A stretch of 64,000 bases of DNA from Salinicola avicenniae (GCF_023736115.1 NZ_JAKQZC010000005.1:310001-374000), one strand, 5' to 3'; shown: positions 1 to 9,960, counted from the stretch's first letter. Program-made: numbers and translations. Notes: generated by a model from the sequence alone, not told the origin.

Positions 1-578
1 AAGCGCCAGCGGCGACCGAGTGCCGCGCCGACTTCGCTGAAGGTGTAGCCAAACTGATTGGCCTCGAGCTCGTCTCGCGGCGCCCCCTGGTCGACCAGGG
101 TGTCGATACGCTGCATGACCTCGGGTTCAGCGATATGCATCAACGCGGACCCGACATGGTGCAGAATGCCACAAGTGAACGCAGTTTCCGGCGACAGCCG
201 TTCCAGGTGGCTGTGACGAACGATGGTACGGCTAAGATTGGCGACCATGAACGACTCTTTCCAGAACGCTTCGCGGTCCAGTCCAGGCACATCCTTGAGC
301 ATGCCGACCATGCCCGAGGCAATAACCAGCGTGCGCACACGGTCGAAACCCAACAACAGCAGGGCATCATCGATTGAAGAAACATTGCGTCCGACGCCAT
401 AACGGACGGAGTTGGCCGAACGCAACAGTTTGAGACTGAGACTCGGGTCCTTGCGGATGGTGGCTGATACACGGTGAACGCTGATCTTGTCATTGTCCAA
501 GCTGGCCATCAGCTCGGCCACGACAGCGGGAACGCTGGGTAATTGATGAATATGTTCGAAAAGTGAATCCAGTGACAT
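1..578 (-). CDS. HDOD domain protein, truncated by the window edge
   Basis: The frame opens at the ATG at 576-578, behind a purine-rich stretch with AGGAG, and runs off the window without a stop, giving 192 residues. The start MSLDSLFEHIHQLPSVPAV is the typical opening of an HDOD domain. It continues with a helical stretch containing IRKDPSLSLKLLRSANS and later GILHHVGSALMH. HDOD proteins are metal-free relatives of HD phosphohydrolases, usually signalling or regulatory modules in the cytoplasm. Known relatives often carry EAL, GGDEF or response-regulator parts, and any such part here would lie off the window. The gene is co-directional with the glycerol transporter operon but separated from glpV by about 166 bp with a hairpin, so it is probably not part of it. 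Target unknown. Confidence 0.75.
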   Translation of the reverse strand, partial: MSLDSLFEHIHQLPSVPAVVAELMASLDNDKISVHRVSATIRKDPSLSLKLLRSANSVRYGVGRNVSSIDDALLLLGFDRVRTLVIASGMVGMLKDVPGLDREAFWKESFMVANLSRTIVRHSHLERLSPETAFTCGILHHVGSALMHIAEPEVMQRIDTLVDQGAPRDELEANQFGYTFSEVGAALGRRWR

Positions 579-670
579 GGTTTAACTCCTGCTATCCCAT
601 GCCATGGTAGCGGCCACCACGACAAAAGTCGTGCATGACACCAGAGGCAAAACGCCTCGTCGCGACACGA

Positions 671-701
671 AGTGCCCCGCCGACAGCCGGTCGGCAGGGC
701 A
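671..701 (-). terminator. Hairpin downstream of glpV
   Basis: A 12-base inverted repeat with one mismatch (673-684 against 690-701, loop 685-689) lies about 45 bp after the glpV stop. A second small hairpin (GAGGC AAAA CGCCTC) lies at about 641-655. There is no convincing T-run, so it may be a weak terminator or an RNA-stabilising end. Confidence 0.35.
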
Positions 702-744
702 AATACCACCTACGATATCAATCCGCTGTTTTTACCCCTCGTGT

Positions 745-2487
745 TCATCCTTCCTGCCAGGACTGCACCATCTCGTCGTAGGGCACCGTTCGCCCCTGCG
801 GCTTCTCGTTATCGAGTGGCGGCTTGGGCGCCCCCGGCTGATCCAGCCAGTACTGCGCATCGCGCGGCTCATTCAGGCGCGGACCGCATTGCGGCTGCAC
901 GTTGGCGCGCTCCAGGCGCTCCATGATACGGTCCTGGGCCTCCGCCAACCCGTCGAGCGCCGCCTGAGCAGTAGTCTCGCCACTGGCTGCCCGCGAAATA
1001 TACTGCCACCACAGCTGCGCCAGCTTCGGATAGTCGGGCACATTGGTCCCGGTCGGCGACCACTGCAGGCGTGCGGGGCTACGATAGAACTCCACCAGCC
1101 CCCCCAAACGCGGCGCCGCATCGCTCATGGCCTGGGACTGGATGTCCGACTCGCGGATCGGCGTCAACCCGACCAGCGTCTTCTTCAACGAGACCGTCTT
1201 GGCCGTCACGAACTGCGCATAGAGCCACGCGGCCAGTCGGTTATCCGTCGGTGTAGAATCGAGAAAGGTCCAGGAGCCGACGTCCTGATATCCTTTCTTC
1301 ATACCCTCCTCCCAGTATGGGCCGACCGGTGACGGCGCCATGCGCCACTTCGGCGTGCCATCGTCGTTGACCACCGGCAGGCCGGACTCGGTCATGTCCG
1401 CGGTGAAGCCTGTGTACCAGAAGATCTGCTGGGCGATATTGCCCTGCGCCGGCACCGGCCCGGCTTCCGAGAACGTCATGCCCTGCGCCTCCGCGGGTGC
1501 GTAATCGTGCAGCCAGTCGATGTACTTCTGAGTAGCGAAAACCGCCGCCGGCGCATTGGTCGCCCCACCGCGCGTCACGCTCGAACCGACCGGGTGGCAC
1601 TCCTCGACTCGGATACCCCACTCGTCGACCGGCAGCCCGTTGGGAATCCCCTTGTCACCAGCGCCGGCCATCGAGAACCAGGCGTCGGTGAAGCGCCACC
1701 CTAACGACGGGTCCTTTTTCCCGTAATCCATGTGTCCATAGATGCGCTCTCCGTCGATCTCGCGCACCTCGTTGGTGAAGAAGTCGGCAATATCTTCATA
1801 AGCCGACCAGTTTACCGGGACCCCGAGCTCGTAGCCGTAGGCCTCCTGAAAACGCGCCTTGATCTCGGGATCGTCGAACCAGTCGGCACGAAACCAGTAG
1901 AGATTGGCAAACTGCTGATCGGGTAGTTGATAGACCTTGCCGTCGGGCCCGGTCGTGAAGGAGAGTCCGATGAAATCGTCGAGATCCAGCGTCGGCGAGG
2001 TCACCTCCGCACCATCACCCTCGATCATGTCCGAAATGGGCACGACCTTACCGTAGCGCGCGTGAGTCCCAATCAGGTCGGAATCGTTGACGTAGCCGTC
2101 GTAGATATTGCGACCGGACTGCATCTGCGTCTGCAGCTTCTCGATCACATCGCCTTCCTGAACCAGATCGTGAGTGACCTGGATGCCGGTAATTTCCGTG
2201 AAAGCTCTGGCCAGAACCTCTGACTCATACTTGTGCGTAGTAAGCGTCTCCGACACGACGTTGATCTGCATGCCCCGGTAGGGCTCGGCGGCATCGATGA
2301 ACCATTGCATCTCTTCCCGCTGCGCGTCCGGTGACAGCGTCGACGGTGTGAACTCCTCGTCGATCCAGCGCTGCGCCGCCTCCTGGTACGGGTCGGCCAT
2401 CGCCGTCGCAGAGATGGCCAGCAGGCCCATGACACCCATTGTCAACGGCACTCGGCGACGAGCCCCGACGTGTAATCGCTCGAACAT
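745..2487 (-). CDS. glpV: Glycerol ABC transporter substrate-binding protein GlpV
   Basis: Periplasmic solute-binding protein of about 580 residues, the last gene of a six-gene glycerol importer operon. I chose the ATG at 2487 (MFERLHVGARRR) because GAGGA sits about 8 bases upstream. The frame could start 8 codons earlier. Residues 1-31 form a signal peptide with an Arg cluster, a hydrophobic core and a predicted cut after ATAMA. The mature part has the extracellular solute-binding family 1 look, with a conserved Trp- and Tyr-rich core (for example DQQFANLYWFRADWF). At about 580 residues it is longer than typical sugar-binding proteins, matching the GlpV group first described in Rhizobium. 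Assignment to glycerol rests on the operon: paired ATPases, the DUF2160 protein, and glpFKRD next door. Confidence 0.85.
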   Translation of the reverse strand: MFERLHVGARRRVPLTMGVMGLLAISATAMADPYQEAAQRWIDEEFTPSTLSPDAQREEMQWFIDAAEPYRGMQINVVSETLTTHKYESEVLARAFTEITGIQVTHDLVQEGDVIEKLQTQMQSGRNIYDGYVNDSDLIGTHARYGKVVPISDMIEGDGAEVTSPTLDLDDFIGLSFTTGPDGKVYQLPDQQFANLYWFRADWFDDPEIKARFQEAYGYELGVPVNWSAYEDIADFFTNEVREIDGERIYGHMDYGKKDPSLGWRFTDAWFSMAGAGDKGIPNGLPVDEWGIRVEECHPVGSSVTRGGATNAPAAVFATQKYIDWLHDYAPAEAQGMTFSEAGPVPAQGNIAQQIFWYTGFTADMTESGLPVVNDDGTPKWRMAPSPVGPYWEEGMKKGYQDVGSWTFLDSTPTDNRLAAWLYAQFVTAKTVSLKKTLVGLTPIRESDIQSQAMSDAAPRLGGLVEFYRSPARLQWSPTGTNVPDYPKLAQLWWQYISRAASGETTAQAALDGLAEAQDRIMERLERANVQPQCGPRLNEPRDAQYWLDQPGAPKPPLDNEKPQGRTVPYDEMVQSWQEG

Positions 2488-2559
2488 GGCGTTTTCCTCG
2501 TTATCGTCCATCAGTGAGTCGCTGCATGCCCCCGCAGCGTTGAGCCGGACCTGCCTTGC

Positions 2560-2832
2560 CTACCCCCATTTCATGATGATGATCATGACCACCAGAGAGC
2601 CGATGCTGGCGCCCCATAGCGGCCAGTCGGTCAAGGCCAGCACCAGCAGGTGCCCATAGGCTGCGACCAACAGCCCGATAAAAAGGCGATCGCCGCGGGT
2701 CGTCGTGAGGGGCAAGAACCCCTTGCGTTCATGCCCCGGCGACAGCACCTGCCAGGCCGTCATCGCCGACAGCAGCAGCGCGATGCCGGCGAAGAACAGC
2801 GCCGTCGGTAGTGTCCAGGCCATCCATCCCAT
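2560..2832 (-). CDS. glpU: Small membrane protein GlpU (DUF2160)
   Basis: A 90-residue inner-membrane protein with two or three hydrophobic segments (about residues 6-30, 48-66 and 72-88) and a short polar loop HERKGFLPLTTTRGDR. A strong AGGAGG precedes the ATG. It lies between permease glpQ and binding protein glpV, which is the position of glpU in the rhizobial glpSTPQUV operon. The family (DUF2160) is known almost only from this transporter. Its precise role is not established; an accessory subunit of the permease is the natural inference. Confidence 0.85.
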   Translation of the reverse strand: MGWMAWTLPTALFFAGIALLLSAMTAWQVLSPGHERKGFLPLTTTRGDRLFIGLLVAAYGHLLVLALTDWPLWGASIGSLVVMIIIMKWG

Positions 2833-2856
2833 AGCGCCTCCTGTCGAAGCCGACGA

Positions 2857-3657
2857 TCACACGCGCCCTAGGGCAAAACCCTTGGCGACGTGATTGCGAA
2901 CGAAATAGATCACCGCGACGCCTGGCAACAGCGCCACGACGCCGGCCGCCGCCAGCACCCCCCAGTCGATGCCTGCGGCGGATACCGTGCGCGTCATCTG
3001 CGCGACGATCGGTTTGGCGTCCACCGAGGTCAGCGTGCGTGCCAGCAGCAGCTCGACCCAGGAGAACATGAAGCAGAAAAAAGCGGTGACACCGATGCCC
3101 GGCCGAATCATCGGCAGAAAGATCCGAACGAAAAACTTCGGAAAGGTGTAACCGTCGATATAGGCGGTCTCGTCGATCTCCTTGGGCACCGACGACATGA
3201 AGCCCTCGAGAATCCAGACCGCCAGCGGCACGTTGAACAGGCAGTGAGCGAGCGCCACGGCTATCGGCGTATCGAATAGCCCGACCGCAGAATAGAGCTG
3301 GAAGAACGGCAACAGGAAGACCGCAGGTGGCGCCATGCGATTGGTCAACAACCAGAAGAACATGTGCTTGTCGCCGAGAAAGCGAAAGCGTGAGAAGGCA
3401 TAGGCGGCCGGCAGCGCCACCAGTAGCGAAATCACTACGTTCATCGAGACATAGGTCAGCGAATTGAGATAGCTGGTGTACCAGCTCGGCTCGGTGAAGA
3501 TGACCCGGTAATTGTCGAGCGTCGGCGCCGTCGGCCAGAGCGTGAGCCCGCCGAGGATTTCGCGATTCGACTTCAGCGACATGTTCACCAGCCAGTAGAT
3601 CGGCACCAGCACGAACAGCAAATAGAGCAGCATCACCAGACTTTTTCGAAGAGTCAT
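2857..3657 (-). CDS. glpQ: Glycerol ABC transporter permease GlpQ
   Basis: Inner-membrane permease of 266 residues with about six transmembrane helices. The carbohydrate-uptake-type EAA loop is visible around EGFMSSVPKEIDETAYIDG, which contacts the ATPases. The ATG follows the glpP stop by only a few bases, with GAGG as ribosome binding site inside the glpP tail (TGAGGCGATC). This fits tight co-expression with GlpP, its heterodimer partner. Here glpQ means the permease, not the unrelated glycerophosphodiesterase of enteric bacteria. Confidence 0.85.
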   Translation of the reverse strand: MTLRKSLVMLLYLLFVLVPIYWLVNMSLKSNREILGGLTLWPTAPTLDNYRVIFTEPSWYTSYLNSLTYVSMNVVISLLVALPAAYAFSRFRFLGDKHMFFWLLTNRMAPPAVFLLPFFQLYSAVGLFDTPIAVALAHCLFNVPLAVWILEGFMSSVPKEIDETAYIDGYTFPKFFVRIFLPMIRPGIGVTAFFCFMFSWVELLLARTLTSVDAKPIVAQMTRTVSAAGIDWGVLAAAGVVALLPGVAVIYFVRNHVAKGFALGRV

Positions 3658-3664
3658 GATCGCC

Positions 3665-4514
<850 letters not shown>

Positions 4515-4528
<14 letters not shown>

Positions 4529-5627
4529 GCGCGACCTCCACCAGCTGATCGTCCGCATAGGCGCGTAGCCACGTCAGCGGCAGATCGATACCGACACGCC
4601 CTTCCGGCACCGTCACCTCCTCGGCGACGCGCGCCTTGATGACCGATTCCGCGGGCGTCGACAGGCGAATATCGACAATCCGAAACGTGCCCTGATCCTG
4701 GACCTGAGCGACCGTGCCGGTCAGCGGCGCCGTCTCGGCGTTCACCAGCGACACGAACTCGGGTCGAATGCCGACCTGCAGGCGCCGCCCCGCCTGCCCT
4801 GCGAAGGCTTCGCGCCAGGCGCGAGGAAAAGGATAAGGCGCCCCTGCCAACGTGACGATATCGCCATCCCGAGAGACATCGAGCAGGTTCATTCCCGGGC
4901 TGCCGATAAAGTAGCCGACAAAGGTGTGACGAGGATTCTCGAACAGCTCGCGAGGCGTCCCGAACTGGACAATCTGGCCGTCGTACATCACCGCGATCTT
5001 GTCGGCGAAGGTCGACGCCTCGAGCTGATCGTGCGTGACATAGATCATGGTCACGTCGAAACGCCGATGGATCTCCTTCAGCTTGCGCCGCAGCCGCCAT
5101 TTCAACTGCGGATCGATCACCGTCAACGGCTCGTCGAACAGAATCGCCGCCACGTCGTCCCGCACCAGGCCGCGCCCCATCGAGACCTTCTGTTTCTCGT
5201 CGGCACTCAGATGGCGCGCCCTGCGCTGCAGCACCCCCTCGATCTCCAGGGCCTTGGCGACCTCCCTGACACGGGCGTCGATGGTGTCACGGGGCTGGCC
5301 CTGATTGCGCAGCGGGAAGGCCAGATTGTCGTAAACCGTCATGGTGTCGTAGACCACCGGGAACTGGAAAACCTGGGCGATATTGCGCTGCTGCGGCGTC
5401 AGGTCATTTACCGGCCTGCCATCGAAAAGCACCCGCCCCTCGCTCGGCGCCAGTAGCCCGGAGATGATGTTGAGCAGCGTGCTCTTGCCGCAGCCCGACG
5501 GCCCCAGCAAGGCATAGGCCCCGCCCTGCTCCCAGACATGCGCCATCGGCCGCAGCGCGTAGTCGGTTGCCGGCGCCGCGCGTCCGCCATAGCGATGGGC
5601 CAGCTGTTCCAGTCGAATCTCGGCCAT
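4515..5627 (-). CDS. glpT: Glycerol ABC transporter ATP-binding protein GlpT (degenerate signature)
   Basis: Cytoplasmic ABC ATPase of 370 residues. The Walker A motif GPSGCGKST is intact at about residues 42-50, the Q-loop lies near QVFQFPVVYDT, and Walker B reads AAILFDEP (about 160-167). The signature, normally LSGGQ, is LSADEKQK at about 140-147, and the D-loop reads TVID rather than SALD. The C-terminal third is a TOBE-like regulatory domain. Its start has GAGGAAAC upstream, overlapping the glpS stop. Together with GlpS it should form an asymmetric ATPase heterodimer. The name follows the rhizobial operon; it is not the enteric glycerol-3-phosphate antiporter GlpT. Confidence 0.85.
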
Positions 5628-5636
5628 GATGTTTCC

Positions 5637-6785
5637 TCAAACCCGGGAGAGTGAAGGCTGCGGTGCCGAAGGCGAGAGCAGCAGATTGCCTTCGGCATCG
5701 AAGACGAACAGGCGACGACAGGCCACCTGCATCGTCAGGGCCTGGTCGACATCCAGCTCGTGAATCCCCTCGAGATGCGCCACCATTTCGAGATCACCAT
5801 GGCCGATATGCAGGAAAGTTTCCGAGCCGCTGATCTCGGCCACCCGGACGTAGGCGGGAAAGCGCCAGACCACCTCCCCGGCCGAGTCCACTGCGCTACC
5901 ACTCTGGCGCCCAGGGCTGCCGGCTTCCGCTGCGGGAACGCTCAGAAGGTGATGTGGCCGAACGCCGAGCGAGTAATCTCCGTCCGGCAGCGTCTGCCAG
6001 ACCGATGGCACCGGCAACGCCCCCTTGCCGATATGGCACTCTTGCCCCCGACGACGCATCGCCACTAGATTGATTGGCGGCTCGCCATAAAGCCTCGCGG
6101 CTTCGCGATTGCAGGGCGCGCGATAGACCTGATCGCTGGAGCCGCTCTGAATGATTCGCCCCTCGTGCAGAAGCGTGGTGGTACCGCCGAGCGCCAGTGC
6201 CTCGGCCGGCTCCGTGGTGGCGTAAACCGCAATGGTGTGGCGGGAGGCGAACAGCTTGCGCATCTCGTGACGCAGCGCCTCGCGCAGCTTGTAGTCGAGG
6301 TTGACCAATGGCTCGTCGAAGAGAATCACGTCGGCATCCTTGACCAGCGCCCGGGCCATGGCCGTACGCTGCTGCTGCCCGCCAGAAAGCGCCTGCGGAT
6401 AGCGGTCCAACAGGTTGTCGATGCCCAGCATCGCCGCCGTCTCTTCGACACGTCGCGTCACCTCGCGACGCGCCACTCTCGCCTGGCGCAACGGCGAGGC
6501 GATATTGTCGAACACCGTCAGCGTGGGGTAGTTGATGAACTGCTGATAGACCATGGAAATATTGCGTCGCCGCACCGGCTCGCCGGTCACGTCGCGACCG
6601 TCGACGAGAATGCGACCACGATCCGGTCGATCCAGGCCTGCCATCAGACGCATCAACGTGGTCTTGCCGGCCAGGGTATGTCCGAGCAGGACGTTGAAGG
6701 AGCCTGGCTCGAGCGTCAGGCAAGCATTATCGATATAGGTCTCGCCATGCATCGTCAGCGTGACGCCGTCGAGTTGTAATGACAT
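5637..6785 (-). CDS. glpS: Glycerol ABC transporter ATP-binding protein GlpS
   Basis: First gene of the transporter operon. The reading frame is open for a further 72 codons upstream, but homology starts at MSLQLDGVTLTMHG, so I use the ATG at 6785 (382 residues, GGGAG about 12 bases upstream). Walker A is GHTLAGKTT (about 35-43), the signature is the canonical LSGGQQQR, and Walker B with D-loop is VILFDEPLVNLD. The C-terminal part is a TOBE-like extension. Unlike GlpT, this subunit keeps a normal signature, so it can complete the ATP site formed by the Walker A of its partner. A possible GlpR site lies at 7010-7029. Confidence 0.85.
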   Translation of the reverse strand: MSLQLDGVTLTMHGETYIDNACLTLEPGSFNVLLGHTLAGKTTLMRLMAGLDRPDRGRILVDGRDVTGEPVRRRNISMVYQQFINYPTLTVFDNIASPLRQARVARREVTRRVEETAAMLGIDNLLDRYPQALSGGQQQRTAMARALVKDADVILFDEPLVNLDYKLREALRHEMRKLFASRHTIAVYATTEPAEALALGGTTTLLHEGRIIQSGSSDQVYRAPCNREAARLYGEPPINLVAMRRRGQECHIGKGALPVPSVWQTLPDGDYSLGVRPHHLLSVPAAEAGSPGRQSGSAVDSAGEVVWRFPAYVRVAEISGSETFLHIGHGDLEMVAHLEGIHELDVDQALTMQVACRRLFVFDAEGNLLLSPSAPQPSLSRV

Positions 6786-7009
6786 TCGCGGCGCGCTCCC
6801 CTGTTCTTTTTCGAGCATCCTAGAACACCCGTTTAAGAAAGCTATACGACCAAAACAGGAGAGCAAAAAAGCGTCTATGCTCCCGATCCAAGCATCTGAA
6901 TTAAGGGAACAAAAAAAGTTTGTGACCTTAGTCTCAACCACTAATGTTGAACGGCGATATCGGAAAAATGCGATAGGGACACCTGCCAGAACAGTCTGCA
7001 CCTCGTCCT

Positions 7010-7029
7010 ATTTTTCGTTACGCAACATC
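7010..7029. promoter_or_regulatory. Possible degenerate GlpR operator upstream of glpS
   Basis: The sequence ATTTTTCGTTACGCAACATC keeps the TTCG left half-site core and the AACAT right arm of the enteric GlpR consensus, but mismatches several other positions. Its location about 225 bp upstream of glpS is far but possible. Inferred only. Confidence 0.3.
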
Positions 7030-7118
7030 GTCCGATGCCTTTCGATGGTCATAGTGCCGGGCGTATTTCGAGCGAGGAATAACACAGCGGGTGTACCGAC
7101 ACCGGTCAGCGATTCAGA

Positions 7119-7155
7119 TTGGTCGGTAACTCAGGAGTTGGTCGGTAACTCAGGA
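7119..7155. repeat. Two-copy 19-bp tandem repeat
   Basis: The unit TTGGTCGGTAACTCAGGA occurs at 7119-7136 and again at 7138-7155, identical over 18 bases with a one-base spacer. It sits just beyond the tRNA-Val terminator. Function unknown. Confidence 0.85.
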
Positions 7156-7178
7156 AAGAGAAAGCGGGGGCTGAAACG

Positions 7179-7207
7179 AAAAAACCTCGAGCCGAGGCTC
7201 GAGGTTT
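7179..7207 (-). terminator. Rho-independent terminator of the tRNA-Val operon
   Basis: An 11-bp perfect stem (7182-7192 with 7197-7207, loop of 4) is followed on the minus strand by a run of six T. It lies 7 bases past the CCA end of the distal tRNA-Val. Confidence 0.9.
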
Positions 7208-7213
7208 CGAATC

Positions 7214-7290
7214 TGGTAGGACCGAGCGGATTTGAACCGCTGACCTCCACGATGTCAACGTGGCGCTCTAACCAACTGAGCTACGGTCCT
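7214..7290 (-). tRNA. tRNA-Val (anticodon GAC), distal copy
   Basis: A 77-base tRNA with encoded CCA. Acceptor stem AGGACCG pairs with CGGTCCT; D-loop AGTTGGTTA; anticodon stem CCACG/CGTGG with loop TTGACAT, giving anticodon GAC; T-arm AGCGG TTCAAAT CCGCT. It is identical to the copy at 7334-7410 and separated from it by 43 bases, so the two are one transcript. Confidence 0.97.
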
Positions 7291-7333
7291 GAAACAGTGC
7301 GTCATCGGCGTCCAACCCAGTACTGCGAACGAT

Positions 7334-7410
7334 TGGTAGGACCGAGCGGATTTGAACCGCTGACCTCCACGATGTCAACGTGGCGCTCTAACCAACTGAG
7401 CTACGGTCCT
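7334..7410 (-). tRNA. tRNA-Val (anticodon GAC), promoter-proximal copy
   Basis: Identical over all 77 bases to the copy at 7214-7290, with encoded CCA and anticodon GAC. A good promoter lies 37 bases upstream (7447-7474). Confidence 0.97.
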
Positions 7411-7446
7411 ACTGTTCGGCAGTGCTTGCCGTGACAACGGATGCGA

Positions 7447-7474
7447 ATTCTACCGGCGCGGCGGTGAATTGCAA
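7447..7474 (-). promoter_or_regulatory. Promoter of the tRNA-Val pair
   Basis: Reading the minus strand, TTGCAA (7474-7469), a 16-base spacer and TAGAAT (7452-7447) form a good sigma-70 promoter. The -10 element ends 36 bases before the first tRNA-Val. Confidence 0.7.
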
Positions 7475-7480
7475 CCCTCT

Positions 7481-7502
7481 GATGATAAAAAATTTTATCA
7501 TC
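7481..7502. repeat. AT-rich perfect palindrome between glpF and tRNA-Val
   Basis: GATGATAAAA and TTTTATCATC form a 10-bp inverted repeat around a 2-base centre. It lies just upstream of the tRNA promoter, so it could be part of glpF termination or an upstream element. Role uncertain. Confidence 0.5.
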
Positions 7503-7543
7503 CCCACGCGGCTTCGCGCGTCGCTCGATCGCAGACACCGCAG

Positions 7544-7568
7544 CTGTCCGCCGGCACCCGGCGGACAG
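7544..7568 (-). terminator. GC-rich hairpin downstream of glpF
   Basis: A perfect 11-bp stem CTGTCCGCCGG/CCGGCGGACAG with a 3-base loop, 17 bases after the glpF stop. There is no T-run directly after it. A likely transcript end or stabilising structure. Confidence 0.5.
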
Positions 7569-7585
7569 GCACAGGAAGCCCGGGG

Positions 7586-8314
7586 TTAGACCGGCAACAA
7601 GCGATGCCACATGCCCGCCGCGACCACGGCCCCGAGCATCGGGCCGACGACCGGAATCCAGGCATACTGCCACCCCGAGTCACCTTTGCCATGAATCGGC
7701 AGAACCGCATGGGCCAGACGCGGCCCGAGATCGCGAGCCGGATTGATGGCGTAACCCGTCGGCCCACCCAGCGACAGGCCAATCGCCCACACCAGCATGC
7801 CCACCAGGTAGGGCATGAGGCCGCCCCCGATTCGCCCCGAGCTGGCAATGGCACCGATGCCGAAGATCAGCACCAGTGTGCCGATCAGCTCACACAGCAG
7901 ATTGCCGGTGCGATGAGCCACCGCCGGGTCCGTGCAGAAAACCGCGCGTTTCAAATCACTGCTTTCGGTACGCTTCCAGTGTGGCAGATAGGCCAGCCAG
8001 ACACCGATGGCCCCGGCAAACGCCCCCGCCATCTGCGCGACAATCATCGATCCGACGAGCTCGGCGCCCGTATGGATACCCAGAATCCACTTGGAGAGCG
8101 TCACCGCCGGATTGAGGTCGGCTTGCGGTGAGCCCGTTGCCATGGCGACGAAAACCCCGATCATCACGGCGAAGCCCCAACCGGTCGCGATCACGATCCA
8201 GCCCGAGCCGTTCCCCTTGGTATCGGTCAACAGCACGTTGGCGACCACACCGCCGCCGAACACGATCAGAAACATCGTACCCAGAAATTCGCCCCGCATG
8301 ATGTCCCATATCAT
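7586..8314 (-). CDS. glpF: Glycerol uptake facilitator (MIP/aquaporin family)
   Basis: Six-helix channel of 242 residues with the two NPA boxes of the MIP family: DLNPAVTL (about 66-73) and [11 protein letters not shown] (about 189-199). The Asp following the second NPAR is the mark of glycerol-conducting members rather than water-only aquaporins. Its ATG overlaps the glpK stop (ATGA), so the two are translationally coupled. Here glpK comes first and glpF second, the reverse of the enteric order. It supplies a passive route for glycerol beside the ATP-driven GlpSTPQUV importer. Confidence 0.9.
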   Translation of the reverse strand: MIWDIMRGEFLGTMFLIVFGGGVVANVLLTDTKGNGSGWIVIATGWGFAVMIGVFVAMATGSPQADLNPAVTLSKWILGIHTGAELVGSMIVAQMAGAFAGAIGVWLAYLPHWKRTESSDLKRAVFCTDPAVAHRTGNLLCELIGTLVLIFGIGAIASSGRIGGGLMPYLVGMLVWAIGLSLGGPTGYAINPARDLGPRLAHAVLPIHGKGDSGWQYAWIPVVGPMLGAVVAAGMWHRLLPV

Positions 8315-9816
8315 GCTCCGGCCTCGCTGGTCTCACGCTGCTTGACGCGTTCAATGGCATCCAGCCAGCCATCGTAGAGACGCTGCCGTTCCGCCTCGGG
8401 CATGCGCGGCTCGAAGGTGCGCTCGCAGTCCCAGAGCTGAGCGATCTCGTCGAGATTCTGATACCAGCCGATCTGCAGGCCGGCGAGATAGGCCGCCCCC
8501 AGCGCCGTCGTTTCGAGAATCGTCGGCCGGTCGACCGGCACACCCAGCATGTCGGCAAGGAACTGAATGACCCAGTTGTTGCTGACCATGCCGCCGTCGA
8601 CTCGCAGCCGATCGATCGGCGTACCGATATCGGCGTCCATGCATCCCTGTAGATCACGGGTCTGATAGCAGACGGCCTGCAACCCCGCCGCGACGATTTC
8701 GGCAATCCCGGTATCGCGGGTCAGGCCGAAGATAGCCCCACGGGCCTGTGGGTCCCAGTGCGGCGCCCCCAACCCGGTAAAGGCAGGCACCAGATAGACG
8801 CCGTGGCCGATCTTGGTGGTCCGCGCCAGCGCCTCCGTCTCCGAGGCGGCACCGAAAAGCTTCAAGCCATCGCGCATCCACTGCACCGTCGCGCCCGCGA
8901 CGAAGATGCTCCCTTCCATGGCATAGGTGGGCTTGCCGTTGAGCCGATAGGCTACCGTGGTCAGCAGCCGATTGTCCGAGATTGCGGGCGTGTCCCCCGT
9001 GTTCATGATCATGAAGCAGCCGGTGCCATAGGTGCTCTTGCACATGCCCGGCGAAAAGCAGGTCTGGCCGATCAACGCGGCCTGTTGATCGCCGGCAATG
9101 CCCGCCACCGGAATGGGCCCGCCCAGCAGCTGTGGACTGGTAACCCCGAACTCGGTACTCGAATCGAGCACTTCCGGCATCAGCGAACGGGGAATGTCGA
9201 ACAGTGCCAGCAGCTCGTCGTCCCAGGACTGGGTATGGATATTGAACAAACAGGTGCGGCAGGCGTTGGTGGCATCGGTGGCATGCACCCGCCCGTCGGT
9301 CAGGCGCCACAAGAGAAAGCTGTCGATCGTGCCGAAAGCCAACTCGCCCCGCTCGGCGCGCTCGCGGGCGCCCTCCACGTTCTCCAGCAACCATCGCAGC
9401 TTGGTTGCGGAGAAGTACGGATCGATCAACAGGCCGGTACGAGACTGGATGAATGACTCATGCCCCTGACCGATCAACTCACGACAGTACGCACTGGTGC
9501 GGCGATCCTGCCAGACGATCGCGTTGTAGAGGGGCTCCCCGGTCCGACGATCCCAGAGGACGGTGGTCTCACGCTGATTGGTAATACCGATACCGGCAAT
9601 ATCGCTGGAGGAAATGGACAGGTTCTGCATCACCTGACGGCAGGTCCGCAGCACGGACTGCCAGATATCCTCGGCGTGATGCTCGACCCAGCCATCATGG
9701 GGAAAATGCTGGGCGAACTCCTCCTGAGCCACGCCGGCAATCTGCCCCTGGCGATCGAACAGAATGGCCCGAGAGCTGGTCGTGCCCTGGTCGATCGACA
9801 GAATGTATGAAGCCAT
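8311..9816 (-). CDS. glpK: Glycerol kinase
   Basis: FGGY-family kinase of 501 residues, the usual GlpK length, which phosphorylates glycerol with ATP to sn-glycerol-3-phosphate and traps it in the cell. The N-terminal phosphate loop [13 protein letters not shown], the substrate region [17 protein letters not shown] with IVWQDRRT, and the later [10 protein letters not shown] are all present. AAGGAGAG precedes the ATG. It shares a 243-bp divergent intergenic region with glpR that contains two palindromes, a plausible place for repression. Confidence 0.95.
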   Translation of the reverse strand: MASYILSIDQGTTSSRAILFDRQGQIAGVAQEEFAQHFPHDGWVEHHAEDIWQSVLRTCRQVMQNLSISSSDIAGIGITNQRETTVLWDRRTGEPLYNAIVWQDRRTSAYCRELIGQGHESFIQSRTGLLIDPYFSATKLRWLLENVEGARERAERGELAFGTIDSFLLWRLTDGRVHATDATNACRTCLFNIHTQSWDDELLALFDIPRSLMPEVLDSSTEFGVTSPQLLGGPIPVAGIAGDQQAALIGQTCFSPGMCKSTYGTGCFMIMNTGDTPAISDNRLLTTVAYRLNGKPTYAMEGSIFVAGATVQWMRDGLKLFGAASETEALARTTKIGHGVYLVPAFTGLGAPHWDPQARGAIFGLTRDTGIAEIVAAGLQAVCYQTRDLQGCMDADIGTPIDRLRVDGGMVSNNWVIQFLADMLGVPVDRPTILETTALGAAYLAGLQIGWYQNLDEIAQLWDCERTFEPRMPEAERQRLYDGWLDAIERVKQRETSEAGA

Positions 9817-9921
9817 CGTTTCTCTCCTTGATGTAACGAACCTGGGTACCGATGATCAGTACGCCGCGAGCGCAAGGTTCACAAAGCGTCATCAACCCTA
9901 TTTTCATTTTCGATTGACAAC

Positions 9922-9937
9922 AATACGAATTCGCATT
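9922..9937. promoter_or_regulatory. Near-perfect palindrome in the glpK-glpR intergenic region
   Basis: AATACGAATTCGCATT is symmetric except for one base pair. It carries the TTCG/CGAA half-site cores found in GlpR operators, but with a tighter arrangement than the enteric consensus. A candidate operator for GlpR acting on glpK or on itself. Confidence 0.4.
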
Positions 9938-9944
9938 CCAACAC

Positions 9945-9960
9945 TTAGACCATGGTCTAA
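9945..9960. promoter_or_regulatory. Perfect 16-bp palindrome in the glpK-glpR intergenic region
   Basis: TTAGACCATGGTCTAA is fully self-complementary and lies 7 bases from the palindrome at 9922-9937. It does not resemble a GlpR site. It may bind another regulator of the divergent promoters, or be chance. Confidence 0.35.

Larger units (their letters stand above)
6786..7178. other. Non-coding region upstream of glpS
   Basis: This stretch of nearly 400 bp should hold the promoter of the glp transporter operon. It is more AT-rich than its surroundings (A-runs near 6865 and 6910). I could not place a convincing sigma-70 promoter. A degenerate GlpR-like palindrome lies at 7010-7029 and a 19-bp tandem repeat at 7119-7155. 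No coding signal is convincing. Confidence 0.5.

Noticed and set aside
6760-7434. Plus-strand 224-codon frame with a repeated block VGPSGFEPLTSTM
   Set aside because: It is the reverse-strand translation of the two tRNA-Val genes and the glpS upstream region, a well-known artefact.
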